A DNA stretch of 64,000 nucleotides from Lichenostomus cassidix (Eukaryota > Chordata > Aves > Passeriformes > Meliphagidae), in assembly GCA_008360975.2 (NCBI GenBank), contig CM039210.1, positions 16,060,293 through 16,124,292 of the forward strand, read 5' to 3'. The notes beneath the pieces were generated by a model. That model had not been told where the DNA came from. It was given only the letters and a program-made list of their open reading frames with translations, and made no database searches. Of the stretch, positions 1 through 9,829 are shown in pieces (the stretch's first letter is position 1; each line of letters starts with the position of its first letter). A program made the position numbers and the translations under genes.

Positions 1-80
1 GGGTGAGGCGCGCCTTTCAGCTCCGCTCGCTGCGCGCCGCCCCCGGACGGTGGAAGGATCTTGGACGAGAGCCCCCATTT
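1..80 (-). other. PBS and leader of a minus-strand class I ERV
   Basis: Read on the minus strand, positions 77 to 60 give TGGGGGCTCTCGTCCAAG, a tRNA-Pro-type primer binding site with two extra bases compared with the usual gammaretroviral form. It sits three bases inside the TG...CA-bounded LTR at 81-555, so that LTR is the 5' LTR of a provirus whose body lies left of the window. Positions 1-59 are GC-rich leader. Confidence 0.7.
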
Positions 81-555
81 TGTCAGGAAAATTAATCCAC
101 AAACACCAGAGGTTTATGTCCAAGAAGGAGACAGAGGAGTCCCGTAGCTTTATTCGTAAATAAAGGGAGAGGTCATGGGGCAATTTCCCATGGGGGCTCT
201 CAAATTGCTAGAGGACGCAGCCTCCTTTTTATCCTACTTTCCCGGACGCATTTCCCTCTCTCTTTCCCCATTGGCTGAGGTATTCGAGAGGTACAGACTT
301 CCCAAATCACCTAATACAGACCCCTTTCTAATGTGCATTTCCCCCCCCCCCCTTTTTTCCATTGCGTCTCTGTGCTTTTTCTCTAAATCCAGGGATTTAG
401 CATGGCCTTGGGTGAGCAACAGTCTGTGTCAATTAGTGGAATTCCTACGGAATTTATGGTTCCTCCCATTGCTTCTTTCGCCTATCAGTATCTGGCTTTA
501 TCTACCAGCAGGCCCACTGTTTGTTTGCAAAAACATCTCCCTCCCATTCTTTTCA
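81..555 (-). repeat. Class I ERV LTR (G3 family), 5' LTR
   Basis: The 475-bp unit is bounded by TGTCAGG and TTTCA and is nearly the same as 28283-28758. The orientation is minus: TTTATT on the plus strand near 150 is an AATAAA polyadenylation signal on the minus strand, and the PBS lies at the low-coordinate edge. The other LTR of this provirus is outside the window, so no target duplication can be checked. The family is called class I from its tRNA-Pro PBS and from the gammaretrovirus-like env next to the second copy. Confidence 0.8.
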
Positions 556-1090
556 TGTTGGAGGCACATGGGATGGAAAGCAGCTTTGTAAAATAGGACA
601 ATGTGCCGGATACAAGGGAATCCGAAAGTTAAGAGATAACTTGTCAGAAACTGCTCACCACACAATATATCTACTGACTTAGCATTCATTGTGTTTGCCA
701 AACAAGGACTGTGATGCTCTGGAACTTCCACGCTGCCAAAAAACCCAAATTTGTTGTTCTGGCCTTTGGATGGAGAGAAGGTCAGTGAAAAGGACCTTCT
801 GCAAAGACCCCTCCATAAAACAGAACTACACAGGCGCAAGGATATAAAAATGACTTTTGAACTCATTATAATACAAAGCGGGGATAGGTTATGCATGTGT
901 ATAAGCGTATTGGGAAACTCTATGAATTTGTAACATGGAACCACATATATACTGAGCTATACAGGACTGACGGCGCGCGTGTCTTTGGAGGGCTACCTCC
1001 CACGTGCCCGGCGCTGCAATAAACATACCGGCTTTACAACTTAAAATGATATAGGTTGTGAAGTTTTGTCTCTTTCTTAAATCATGCCCT
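556..1090 (+). mobile_element. Candidate LTR fragment, family unassigned
   Basis: This stretch begins with TG directly at the end of the preceding LTR. It carries an AATAAA at 1018-1023, followed about 50 bases later by a T-rich end (near 1065-1080), as in many retroviral R-U5 ends. No second copy is present and no termini can be proven. It could also be ordinary W-linked intergenic sequence. Confidence 0.35.
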
Positions 1091-1579
1091 TGCTGAGAAG
1101 GGGGCCAAGAATATCCTTAGCCTGATATAGAGGAAAGCAGGGTTTATACATGTTACAAGATGGTTGCGTAGATCACGCAAAGTGCTCACTGTCCCCGGGG
1201 CTGCAGGGCACCACAGACCACCCTTGGGCAGCTTTGGGGACACTGCCTATTTTTCTAAAAGCCTCCTACCCAACTTAACACAAATCCTACTATCTCGAGC
1301 CCTCAAGCCAGCAGCGCCAAATGCACACTTTGTATTGTATTTTCTCCCAGGAGACGTGCAGCTTAGAAATGTCTGCAATGGAAGTGGGGCTTTCAGGGAA
1401 AAATGTAGAGCAACTTCTGCTGGTTCTGCGAAATCTCTTGAGCAGTTAAGGCCAGACCTGCCCCGCCGTGGCAAAAGCAGTCATTTGAGTGGAGCGAGCA
1501 GCACCAAAAAGGCACAGGCACGTCTGGAGTGGAATTGATGCGGTAACAAATAACAATAGTACTTGTAGCTACTACAGCC

Positions 1580-2290
1580 TCTTCTGCGACCTCGTAGCCC
1601 GCCCTCAGGGCCGCAGCACTACGCGAGGCAGATCCCTCCGCGCCCCGAGGGCACCAGCTCGACGAGGGCGGACCCGCCAAGGAGTCGGGGACAAGCGAAA
1701 ACGACAGGCGGGACAGCAAATCGAGACGCGGGATCGGCCGGCGGCGATCCGTCGGCCCAATGGGCGTCGCGGAGGGCCTGGCTTAGTGGAGGAAGTGTCG
1801 GGGCGGACGCGGGCGTTGTCCTTGGCTGACGGGAGTATCGGGGTGCTGGGCTCTCGCCCTGGTGGCGCCACTACTGTCTTCGGAAAGATCATCGGCAAGG
1901 CGTTTCCCTGGTATCGTCAGCGACGAGGACGAGGAGGTAGCCGCGGCTTTGCTCTGTGCGCGGTTCCTCTCCCCTTCTCTCCCTCCTCCCGCGCTCGCGG
2001 GCATCTGAGCCGAGGACACCCGGTGCGCGGTGCAAGGGCGCACGGCAGGGCGTGCGGCGGCGCTGCTGCTGAGGGTAGGTGGATGGACGGACGGGGCCTC
2101 TCCGGGTGCTGGCGCTCTCTACTGCACCATCCCTAAGCTTGTTCGGTGCCGCGCCCCTACCTCTCCGGCTGCCGCGGCGCGTACTGGGTTGCTGGTGTTG
2201 TCTGGACTCGCCTCGGATCCCGCCCCCACCGTGTCGTGTGCGCGCGTAGAGAAGAGCCTCCGACGGTAACTTGGTCTCAGTGTGTCTCGT
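1580..2290 (+). promoter_or_regulatory. CpG island over HINTW-like exon 1
   Basis: A strongly GC- and CpG-rich block surrounds the HINTW-like first exon and contrasts with the AT-rich sequence on both sides. Its position over the 5' exon is typical of a housekeeping-type promoter, as expected for a HINT1 gametolog. No TATA box is obvious. Long open frames here, such as 1489-2136, are a by-product of base composition and are not called as proteins. Between 1091 and 1580 I see no gene. Confidence 0.65.
1822..1936 (+). other. HINTW: HINTW-like exon 1
   Basis: The frame from TTG at 1822 reads LADGSIG, then GGATTVFGKIIGKAFPW, which matches the HINT1 start (glycine-rich turn and FGKII) with one extra codon. 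After AFP the frame turns arginine-rich (RQRRGRGG), whereas the alternative frame gives an acidic SDEDEE run that matches the ancestral end of the exon. This shows a one-base shift. The proposed donor (GAG then GTAGCC at 1937) is weak. Confidence 0.75.
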
Positions 2291-3162
2291 AATAGCATCG
2301 AAGAGGTTTCACAGCTGCGCTGTGCTAGGATTTGGTTCTGAACCTCCAAACCGGATTATTAGGCCAAGGAAGTACAGCTTTCTTTAGTTTTTCTTAAAAA
2401 AAAACAAATCTAGAAAGTGGTCATCCTGCAGGCTGCCAAAGCTTTCCGGATCTTGTTTCTGTGGGGAAGTGGGACCGTGATAACAGCATGCTTGCAAGGG
2501 TCACGGGTGCTGGTGCTGGGAACGAGAGCGAGCTGCTTAGACCGGGGGGGGGGGTAACAATGAAGCCGTTGCCTACGTGATGTTAACTTTAAGGTAATAT
2601 CTCGTAAGATGTAGCTATTAAAATGCTGACGGTTAATAATTAGGGATGCCTTCTGCTTTTGAAGGTAGGGATTGCATGCAATGTAGAAGACAGACTCGTC
2701 CTATGCACTTGCAGGCTTCCTGTGGTTATGCGTGTGTTCGATACTTGAGCTCCCTGTCGTGTGGGAAACAATGGCCGCTGTTCTCCCACTTCACTAAACT
2801 CTTTGCTGATTCAGTTAAGCCATTTGTCTCCTGCCTCTGCGCGGACCACATCCAATAGAACTGCTGAGGAAACAATCAGCCCGATCTAAAACATACTGGA
2901 GTTCGCTAATAGCAACTAGTGGCCGGTCTCCTTCCCCCATTGGCTTCCATGCTGAATCCCACTTCTGGAGGGGTCTCAGTAAATATGTTGCATTTTGGGT
3001 ATAGAAAGCATTAGTATCACGCAAGAAAAATGAATGTTCCAGCTTGTGTCTGAGGTATCTGGTAATCTGCTTCTGTAGGAGTTAAGCGGGGCAGGTGGAT
3101 TTGCATAAGCTATTACCTTTCTCTGAAGCCGGTTATGTTTTAAACGTTTACTCTTCCTCCAG

Positions 3163-3267
3163 TGCTGTGCATCCCATGATCTTTCACCCCAAGCTGGGAC
3201 ACTTTTCCTAGTCATGCCTAAGGAGCCAATTAACGGGTGGTCTGAAGCAGGAGATTCTGGTGAATCT
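3163..3267 (+). other. HINTW: HINTW-like exon 2
   Basis: A polypyrimidine tract ending in CCAG at 3159-3162 precedes 105 bases, exactly 35 codons, and GTAAGT follows at 3268. The codons read HDLSPQAG, then LFLVMPKEPI, then SEAGDSGES, colinear and equal in length with HINT1 exon 2. There are no stops. The open frame and consensus splice sites argue for constraint until recently. Confidence 0.88.
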
Positions 3268-4078
3268 GTAAGTACTGTTGGAGCTTTCTGTATGCTGAAC
3301 TGTACCTGTAGTTAGTTCCTCATGTACTAGACTCTTTCCCATCCCCCCTTTCCTTCTTGACAGGGCACAGTAGTCTACTTTGGGTTTTCTGGCACTATAA
3401 TCTTTTGCCTCTAGCTTGTAATGGAGTTGAGCTTTTTGACTAAGAGCAGTGATATAAAGCAGTGCTCATCCCTGGGTATGTACTTCTGGTGCAAAATGCA
3501 GTGTTGTTTTGGAGTGCAGTCTGGTGCCTATTGTCATGGTTTAGAGAAAGAACTAGTACTACTCGTCTAACATGGGGAAGAGGGCTTGGGCTTTTTGGCA
3601 GGTCAGGGGCGAGGAAGGGCAAAGCTTGTTGAGAGGTGCTGGATGTTTTGCTTTTAGCTATGAAAGTCAAGTTCAAAGACTTTGTAAACCCTTGCAACAG
3701 GCAGCCTAAAGTTTATTTTCTACCAGGATTGCTTGTGTTGCGTGAAGACACGATGGGGGCTTTAACCCAGACACAAAGTCAGCTTCTGTGGCTGTTTTGT
3801 AGCTCGTTGCTGTCTAGCTTAAAAAGAATGTCCTAGCTCTTTTTTGCCCCTATAGTGTGCATAATTGGTCTGTGTAGCTTTGCTTGAAAAGCACCAGTTG
3901 TGAGTGGGTGGACAGACATTAATTTGAAGCGCAATGGTTGAATTGCTAGGAATTGGCTAACTGCTTTCTCTGGGTAGTTCTTTGCTCTCGTTCCTTCCCT
4001 TCCTGTGCCCTCTCCCCTCTTTGTTCCTTTTTTTTTTTTTTTTTTTACTTATTTATGAGTTTGTACTTCCTTCTCCAG

Positions 4079-4243
4079 CTTCTTGGGCATGTAATGATTG
4101 TTGGCGAGATGTGTGTTGCTCACCTGGGCCTGACCAATGGATTCCGGATGGTTGTGGATGAAGGGCCCGAGGGTGGGCAGTCTGTCTCTCTCATACATCT
4201 ACCCATTCTGGGTGGCCGTCAGTTGGACTGGCCACCTGGCTAA
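4079..4243 (+). other. HINTW: HINTW-like exon 3 with degenerate HIT motif
   Basis: The acceptor CTCCAG lies at 4073-4078. Fifty-four codons follow to a TAA at 4241: [12 protein letters not shown], then [19 protein letters not shown], then [14 protein letters not shown]. This is the HINT1 C-terminal half. The H-x-H-x-H triad is L-I-H-L-P here, so the first and third histidines are gone. This is the feature that marks it as the W-type gametolog and not HINT1. Confidence 0.92.
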
Positions 4244-4389
4244 GGGTTTTGCACCGCAGGAGTTGCCACACGTGTACAAATCGCCACTGAATGGATTTCG
4301 TCTGTTGCCCATCAGTTTAGCCGCTGTCGATGTGTCATTCTTTGTGCCGTGTGTCTGTGGAAGGTAAAAGCTTTGAGCAGCAGTTGCAC

Positions 4390-4395
4390 AATAAA
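4390..4395 (+). terminator. Polyadenylation signal of the HINTW-like gene
   Basis: AATAAA lies 147 bases after the stop codon at 4241-4243. It is the first canonical signal downstream and fits a short 3' UTR. Confidence 0.65.
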
Positions 4396-5711
4396 GATTT
4401 GTCATGGGGATATCATCTCCGGTCTTGCGCGTCTTACTGCGGGGAAGTAGTTCTACAAGTTCAAAGTCTCCCTGGAGTGCAAGTATGTGGAATGTTTCAG
4501 CCTGATAACAGCATTCCATAGATAGGTAGTGATTTGACTGTTAATTTGAAGCGAGATGCTGGAAGTGCTTAGCAGTTTCCCATGTCTTATAGGAAGCAAC
4601 GTCTTAGCTCTTTGGCAATGGTACGCAAACGTACAGAAAGCCCGTACAGGCTGCTGCTAAAACTGTAGAAGATGTTGTATGTGAGGCTACGGGCATGCTG
4701 TCCAAGGGTGGTACGGGCATGTTGTCCAAGGGTGGTTTCGGCATGGTGCAATGTGTTGGAAGCGTTCACCTCCTATTGGAGCGCTTTTTTAATGGCTGTG
4801 TAATAAGGCCCCATTAATATCCCTTTTCTGGTGAGGAGAGATATGGTAGGAGAAAACAATGGGTCTGACTGGCAGCTGTGGTGCTTCCATAGCACAGTGG
4901 AATCTCTCTTTTGTCAATTTGGGTCAGCTGTCCTGGCTCTGTCCCTTCCCAACCTCTTGCCCACTCTTAGCTTATTAGTCGATGGGGGTGGTTGGAGCGA
5001 CAGCCTCCTCGCCGTGGGAGCAGTGCTCCGCAGTAGCCGAAACACTGGTGTGTTATCAACACCCTTCTAGCTACAACTGCAAAGCAGAGCACTATGTGGG
5101 CTGCTAGGGGAGAGTTACCTCCATCACAGCCAGACCCAAACCAAAACTACATTGTAGTGAGACAGCAAACTTCAGCTTGCTTTAACAGCTGTAAAAAAAT
5201 GGAGATGGGTGTGGAAAAGCTGGGCGGTCCTTCATTGCCCTTGAACCCTATGTTACTGAGGCATGTGAGGTGCCGAATGAAAGGCATCTTCATCTCTTCA
5301 ACATTCCCAAGCGATTGGGTGAAGTTTGGTGACGCGGGTGTGTAAGTAACCTGAGGACTTCACCTTTATTTAATCATCCCGGGGAGGAGACAGAAATGAT
5401 TTCCCTGAAGTAGATGGAAACTGCCCTGGTGCAGTGTTTCCTTAGAGAATGATTGAGGTAGGTAGCGTCTATGGTTCTGTCTGTATAAACTCCCTAAGGC
5501 ATCTATTAGGCCTTCCCACTTCCAGGGGGCAGGGGAGTTTTGGAGATGCTAGGTATTGCTTATACATTCGGAGAGAATGGGTGATTGCCATAGGTTTTAG
5601 AAGTCTGTGGCGCCTGGTGGAATTCTCTATCTTGCCTCGCAGGCAAGGTTTCTGATACTTAGCTCCAAACCAGAGAGAGAGAAGGGTTCTGAAACCGACA
5701 TCCACTGGAGA
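4396..5711. other. No recognised gene
   Basis: This is the 3' flank of the HINTW-like gene. I see no coding domain, LTR pair or LINE match. Open frames are short and show no family likeness. A short direct repeat, containing CGGGCATG and TGTCCAAGGGTGGT, occurs twice near 4690-4735. Confidence 0.5.
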
Positions 5712-6110
5712 ATTGTAGTATCCTATAGCAGCCCAGGTGGGAAGGGACCTCAAAAGATTATCTGGTCCAGCCTTTTGTGGGAAAGGGAGCTTAGATGAGA
5801 TTTTCTAGCACCCTGTCCAATTGCATTTTGAAAACCTACAGCAGTGGGGGCTAGTGCAACTTGTGCCCGTTGTCCCTTGTCTTTTCCATGTGCCTCCATG
5901 TGAAGAGAGTCTCTGTCCTCTTTGTAGCCTCCTTTAAGTCCTGGAATACTGTGAGGAGGTTCCCCCTGAGCCTAGGCAGGTGCCTAACCTATTGCAACTA
6001 ATTCCTTTGTCATTGCTAGCCTTCATGCAGCTCCTAGCTGCTTTTAGACGTTCTTCCACAGCTTTCAGATCCCTGCCAAGCCCATTTCTCTTAGAACTTA
6101 GGACTTGGAC
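5712..6110 (-). mobile_element. CR1 LINE 3' fragment
   Basis: The plus strand reads GGGAAGGGACCTCAAAAGAT near 5740, then CTAGCACCCTGTCCAA near 5808, the hallmark reverse complement of a chicken-repeat-1 3' region. A further CR1-like tract runs to about 6110. The copy is old and truncated. Confidence 0.8.
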
Positions 6111-7301
6111 TTATTCCATGTTTCTGTAAGTATTCACGAATATCACTTGCCATCCTGGCACCTACGCCAATGGCGGAGACTGAAATGTTATGGTTTATGG
6201 CATTAACATTTTTTATGAAGGAATTTTTTCCGTTAAAACTGTATAACGAAGCTGCACCACAGAAGCCCACCCTGAATGGGCCTCCTGACTTAAACTCTCA
6301 ACTATGAGTTAAACCGCCTAAGGGATAGAGATAAGAAAATTGACACTATTGTTCAAAGCATCTGGGAAGTAATGGATAAGACTGGAAGAGCATCGGGCTC
6401 CGCCCAGCAGCTTCAGGGTGGAGGCCATAGCACCAGGTTTATCTGCTGCCAGGTTTGCACAGACATCCCTCCCCCACCAAAGGCGGGAGGAGGAGAGGTT
6501 TTGGGTGTATGGCAAGAAGCTTCTGGTCAGAGGCAGTGAACGCCCATCCTTCGCTACACAAACTGGCCCAGCTGCAGGGCCCCCACCCCAGGAAAGCCAC
6601 ATCTATGGGACATTCACATGAGGGGCAGCTGAGGGGCTGCCATGGTCTATCAAAGGCCCCCCTGAAGGGGTCCCCAGACCGTGCACTAGAGCACTGCATG
6701 TGATGCAAAATGATGCAACTGACCCAAAGTCTTGCAAGAGACAGTGTCAAACGTGCCCCCCCCTCAGGGGAGGCTCCTGGGCGTTCCCACCTGGCCCAAA
6801 CATATTCATCCATTGGATTCTATGCTTTTTGGCAAGGGACCCTCACCACCAAGACAACCAGATGGAGAGGACCGATGAGATGACGTTGCGACCCACGGAG
6901 TGATGATATGTTTCTACTTAATCTGTCTCTCTCACTTTCCCTGTCCCCCTCCCACACACCCCTTTTTCCATTTCTTTTTTTTTTTTTCTGTTTCTTTCTA
7001 TTTGCCTCTTTTACTGTTAAATAAAATATATCAATATTTTTGGCAAAAAACATTTAACCTTGTTTAGTCTTAATCACGTTTTGGGGAATATTTCGAACCT
7101 CAGGATTCTATCTGTAATCCACAGAGAGCTCACTTTTCTTCTTTGTGATTAGAGCAGATTGCAACAGTCAAGTAGTGCGAATGGGTGTTTCAGGTCGCTT
7201 AAAGAATCACTTGCAAAGGTATCGGCAAAATCAGGTTTAATATAAAAGTGAAAGCACAACATAGTTCTTTGGCAAGGTTTACTCTACTACTTACTAGATA
7301 G
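6111..7301. other. Unassigned, with a possible LTR end near 7020
   Basis: No gene is recognised. A pyrimidine-rich stretch at 6925-7010, followed by AATAAA at 7020-7025 and an AT-rich tail, resembles the R-U5 part of an avian LTR. I cannot place its start or find a partner. The short segment 7200-7301 is also LTR-like but unproven. Confidence 0.3.
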
Positions 7302-7828
7302 TGTTTTTCATTGGTAGCTAGAAACCAGTGTTTTGGCTACTGCTGAGCAGTGTTGGCGCAGGATCAGCGCTGTCTCTCCAACATTCCGCCCCCTATCAGT
7401 AGGCCGCAGGTTTGCAAGATCCTGGAAGGGGACACAACTAGGCCAGCTGATCCAAATTGGCCAGAGGGATGTTCCGTACCCTATGACGTCAGCTCAGGTA
7501 TAAAAGCTAAGAAAAGGAGGAGGAAGGAGGTGCATTCATTATTTATGACGACGTTTGCCTTTCCAGGCAACCGCTATATGTGCTGAAGCCCTGCTTTCCT
7601 GGAAGTGGCCGGACAGCACTTGCTGATGGGAACTAGAGGATGGAATTATTTTCTTTTTCCTCTTTGCTTGTTAGCATGCAAACTTTCACTTTTGCTTTAG
7701 TAAACTGCTTTATTGCAACATGCAAGTTTTTTTCCATCTTATTTTCTCTCCCCTTTCCAGCTGAGAAACGGGAGTGATAGAGCAGCCTGGTGGGCACCTG
7801 GCATCCATCCAAGGTCAACCCAACCACA
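7302..7828 (+). repeat. 5' LTR of ERVL-A (left end truncated)
   Basis: It is colinear with 24741-25227, including the ACTGCTGAGCAGTG block, ATGACGTCAGC, a TATAAAAGC box near 7500, and the end AACCACA. The first roughly 60 bp present in the 3' LTR (TGTATTGCGTGCAGCTG onward) are missing. A degenerate PBS (TGCCAAATGTGGGC, near 7839-7852) follows, recognisable as a decayed tRNA-Lys type. Confidence 0.8.
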
Positions 7829-8195
7829 ATCTTTTTTTTGCCAAATGTGGGCCGAGACAACGACAGTTTTATATCTTGCATGCCATAGTAATAGTAGTTG
7901 TTGAGCAGCAAGCTCCTGTGCAGGACATGGAGTTTGTCAGGTGCACTGCTTATCTCTTTGTTTTGTTGAGTTTGGGAACATGTTAATACAAACAATGGCT
8001 CAGTACTTTGCTGTGATATTGATGGCTTTGTTGTGTAGGGGGAGCTATTTTCTGGGGACAATGAGGGAATTCATCTCCCTCTCCCTACCCGGGATTGATG
8101 TGGATGGTTTTAGAATGCGGGCTCTTGTGTTCTTTGTTCATCCTTGTGTAAGCTGTTGAATACTATTAACTAATAGTGTTGGCACACTATGGGGT

Positions 8196-8640
8196 TTGTG
8201 GAATCTGGTGCCATCCTGGTGTAAGACAAAACAAACTGTAGGTGAGGAGATACTGAAATGTGTCCTGAAGCGGCTGGTCCCTGGGTGGCAGTGTGTGTGG
8301 AAGGATTTGTGCAGGTTCCTAGAGTGCTTATCACGTCCCATTGCCTGGGACTTTACACCTGAACAGGCAATGAACCCTGGCAAACTGGCGCGTCACCTGA
8401 TAGAAGGGTGCCTTGCCTACCCTGATGAAACCCAGCAGCTTCTCACCCTGTACTGGGGCCTGACCTGAGCCTATCGAGCCACAGTTCAGTACTTTCAGAG
8501 GACTGTGGCTGAGGCAGCGACCCTAACTGCGTTTGAGGACACTATGGCTGAGATAGGGACCCAAACAACAACAACTGCAGTAATTGCCCCCCCAGTAGTG
8601 ACAAAGAAAAGGTGGATAAGGAGAGTCAAGGAGTGAACAG
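8196..8640 (+). pseudogene. gag: ERVL-A gag relic
   Basis: An open stretch at 8196-8468 contains WDFTPEQAMNPGKLARHL and a following YWGL segment. These match the N-proximal Gag segment of copies C and D, which read WEFPPGQ, then AEVRKYL. Stops follow at 8466 and 8635. The sequence then passes within about ten bases into reverse transcriptase, so most of gag and all of protease were lost in an internal deletion near 8640. The piece would have encoded part of a structural polyprotein. It has no function now. Confidence 0.7.
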
Positions 8641-9290
8641 CTAGACTCCTTTTAATAGTCCCATATGGCCAGTGCAAAAGTCTGGTGGAGGGTGGAGTTT
8701 AACAGTAGACCATTGTGGCCTGAATGAAGTAACGCCCCCACTGAGTGCTGCTGTACCGGATATGTTAGAGCTCCGATATGAACTGGAGTCAAAGTTCACT
8801 TTGCTGCACTTGGCATTGTCAATGCATTTTTCTTTATTCCTCTGGCAGCAGAGTGCAGACCAGAGTTTGCTTTCACGTGGAGGGGTATCCAATACACCTG
8901 GAATCAACTGCCCCGGGGGTGGAAACACAGCCCCACCATCTGTCATGGACTGATCCAAAGTGTACTGGAAATGGGTGATGCCCCTGAACATCTACAATAC
9001 ATTGATGACATCATTGTGTGGGGCAATAAGGCAGAAGAAGTGTTTGAGAAGGGAAAAAGAGTAGTTCAGAATGTTCTGAAAGCTGGGTTTGCCATAAAGA
9101 AAAGCAAGGTCAAGGGACTTGCACGGGACATCAAGTTCTTGAGCATCAAATGGCACGATGGCCGCCATCATGTGCATATGGATGTGGTTAACAAGGTAGC
9201 AACTATGTCTTCACCAGCTAAGAAGAAAGAAACACAGGCTTTTGTAGGCCTTGTGAGGTTCTGGAGAATGCACATTCCAGGTTATAGTCG
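8641..9290 (+). pseudogene. pol: ERVL-A reverse transcriptase relic (N-terminal part)
   Basis: Fragments read GLNEVTPPLSAAVPDMLEL, then PRGWKHSPTICHG, then YIDDIIVWG (the RT active-site box, x-I-D-D), then KKETQAF, and run up to the LTR of provirus N at 9291. Several frameshifts break the first half; 8971-9303 is open. The same protein resumes at 15226. ERVL-type RT copies genomic RNA into DNA in the particle. This copy is dead. Confidence 0.85.
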
Positions 9291-9800
9291 TGTATTGGTT
9301 TGAAAACAAACCAGTGGGAGATCACAAGTCAAGATTGAAATTAAAAATAAGTGAAATAATTCAAGGAAAAAGCACTGACAAAGTTAGATACAACTTAACA
9401 CCCTGTTAGGGTGGTGGTAGCAGTTCGACTGAAGTAGTTCAGTTGAAGCGGTGATCCTGTGAAGGTTTAGTCTTTAGCTGAAGATCTAGTGTAGCTCTCG
9501 TCTTCTGGGAACCTAGTAGACAGGACTAGCTCAGGCAGTTCTAAGGCTAGGTTATATCCAGGTGGGAACACCTGGCTCTTCTTTCTTGGGCAGAGCATCT
9601 CACAATGGGATGAGATAAGTCCATGAGTCACACGGTGGGTCCCTGATGGCTTATTGTCTGTCATGTGGGGTGGGTCATTAGCAAGTGATAATAGCTAACG
9701 GATGGCTCATTGCTTGTCATCTGAGTGGGTGATAGCAGCTAATGGCCCACAGCTGGTGGTAATAGAATACTTAACTACATCAATATTGCAACTTAGGACA
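9291..9800 (-). repeat. 3' LTR of ERVL-N (510 bp)
   Basis: Same length and termini as the 5' LTR. It is preceded in element sense by a purine-rich tract (GAATAAGGGGTAGATAA read on the minus strand). It is enriched for A over G on the element's sense strand compared with its partner; see findings. Confidence 0.92.
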
Positions 9801-9829
9801 TTATCTACCCCTTATTCTATTACCATCTA

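Larger units (their letters stand above)
1822..4243 (+). pseudogene. HINTW: HINTW-like three-exon gene copy, HIT motif lost
   Basis: Three pieces match HINT1 in order, with splice sites between them: exon 1 at 1822-1936, exon 2 at 3163-3267 and exon 3 at 4079-4243. HINT1 is a small histidine-triad nucleotide hydrolase. HINTW is its avian W-linked gametolog, known to be multicopy and to have lost the histidine triad. Here the motif region reads SLIHLPIL, so only the central histidine survives and catalysis is not expected. Exons 2 and 3 are open and join in phase. Exon 1 has TTG where ATG is expected (1822) and one extra base after its PWYRQ segment. With the donor at 1937 the join to exon 2 reaches a stop within a few codons. 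This copy is therefore probably a pseudogene, unless another start or donor is used. W linkage is inferred. Confidence 0.85.

Noticed and set aside
1489..2136. A 215-codon open frame through the CpG island
   Set aside because: It contains HINTW-like exon 1, but the rest has the composition expected of random GC-rich sequence, with no domain.
4031..4046. Poly-T before HINTW-like exon 3 as a retroposon tail
   Set aside because: It lies a few dozen bases before a normal acceptor and no target duplication or element body is visible.
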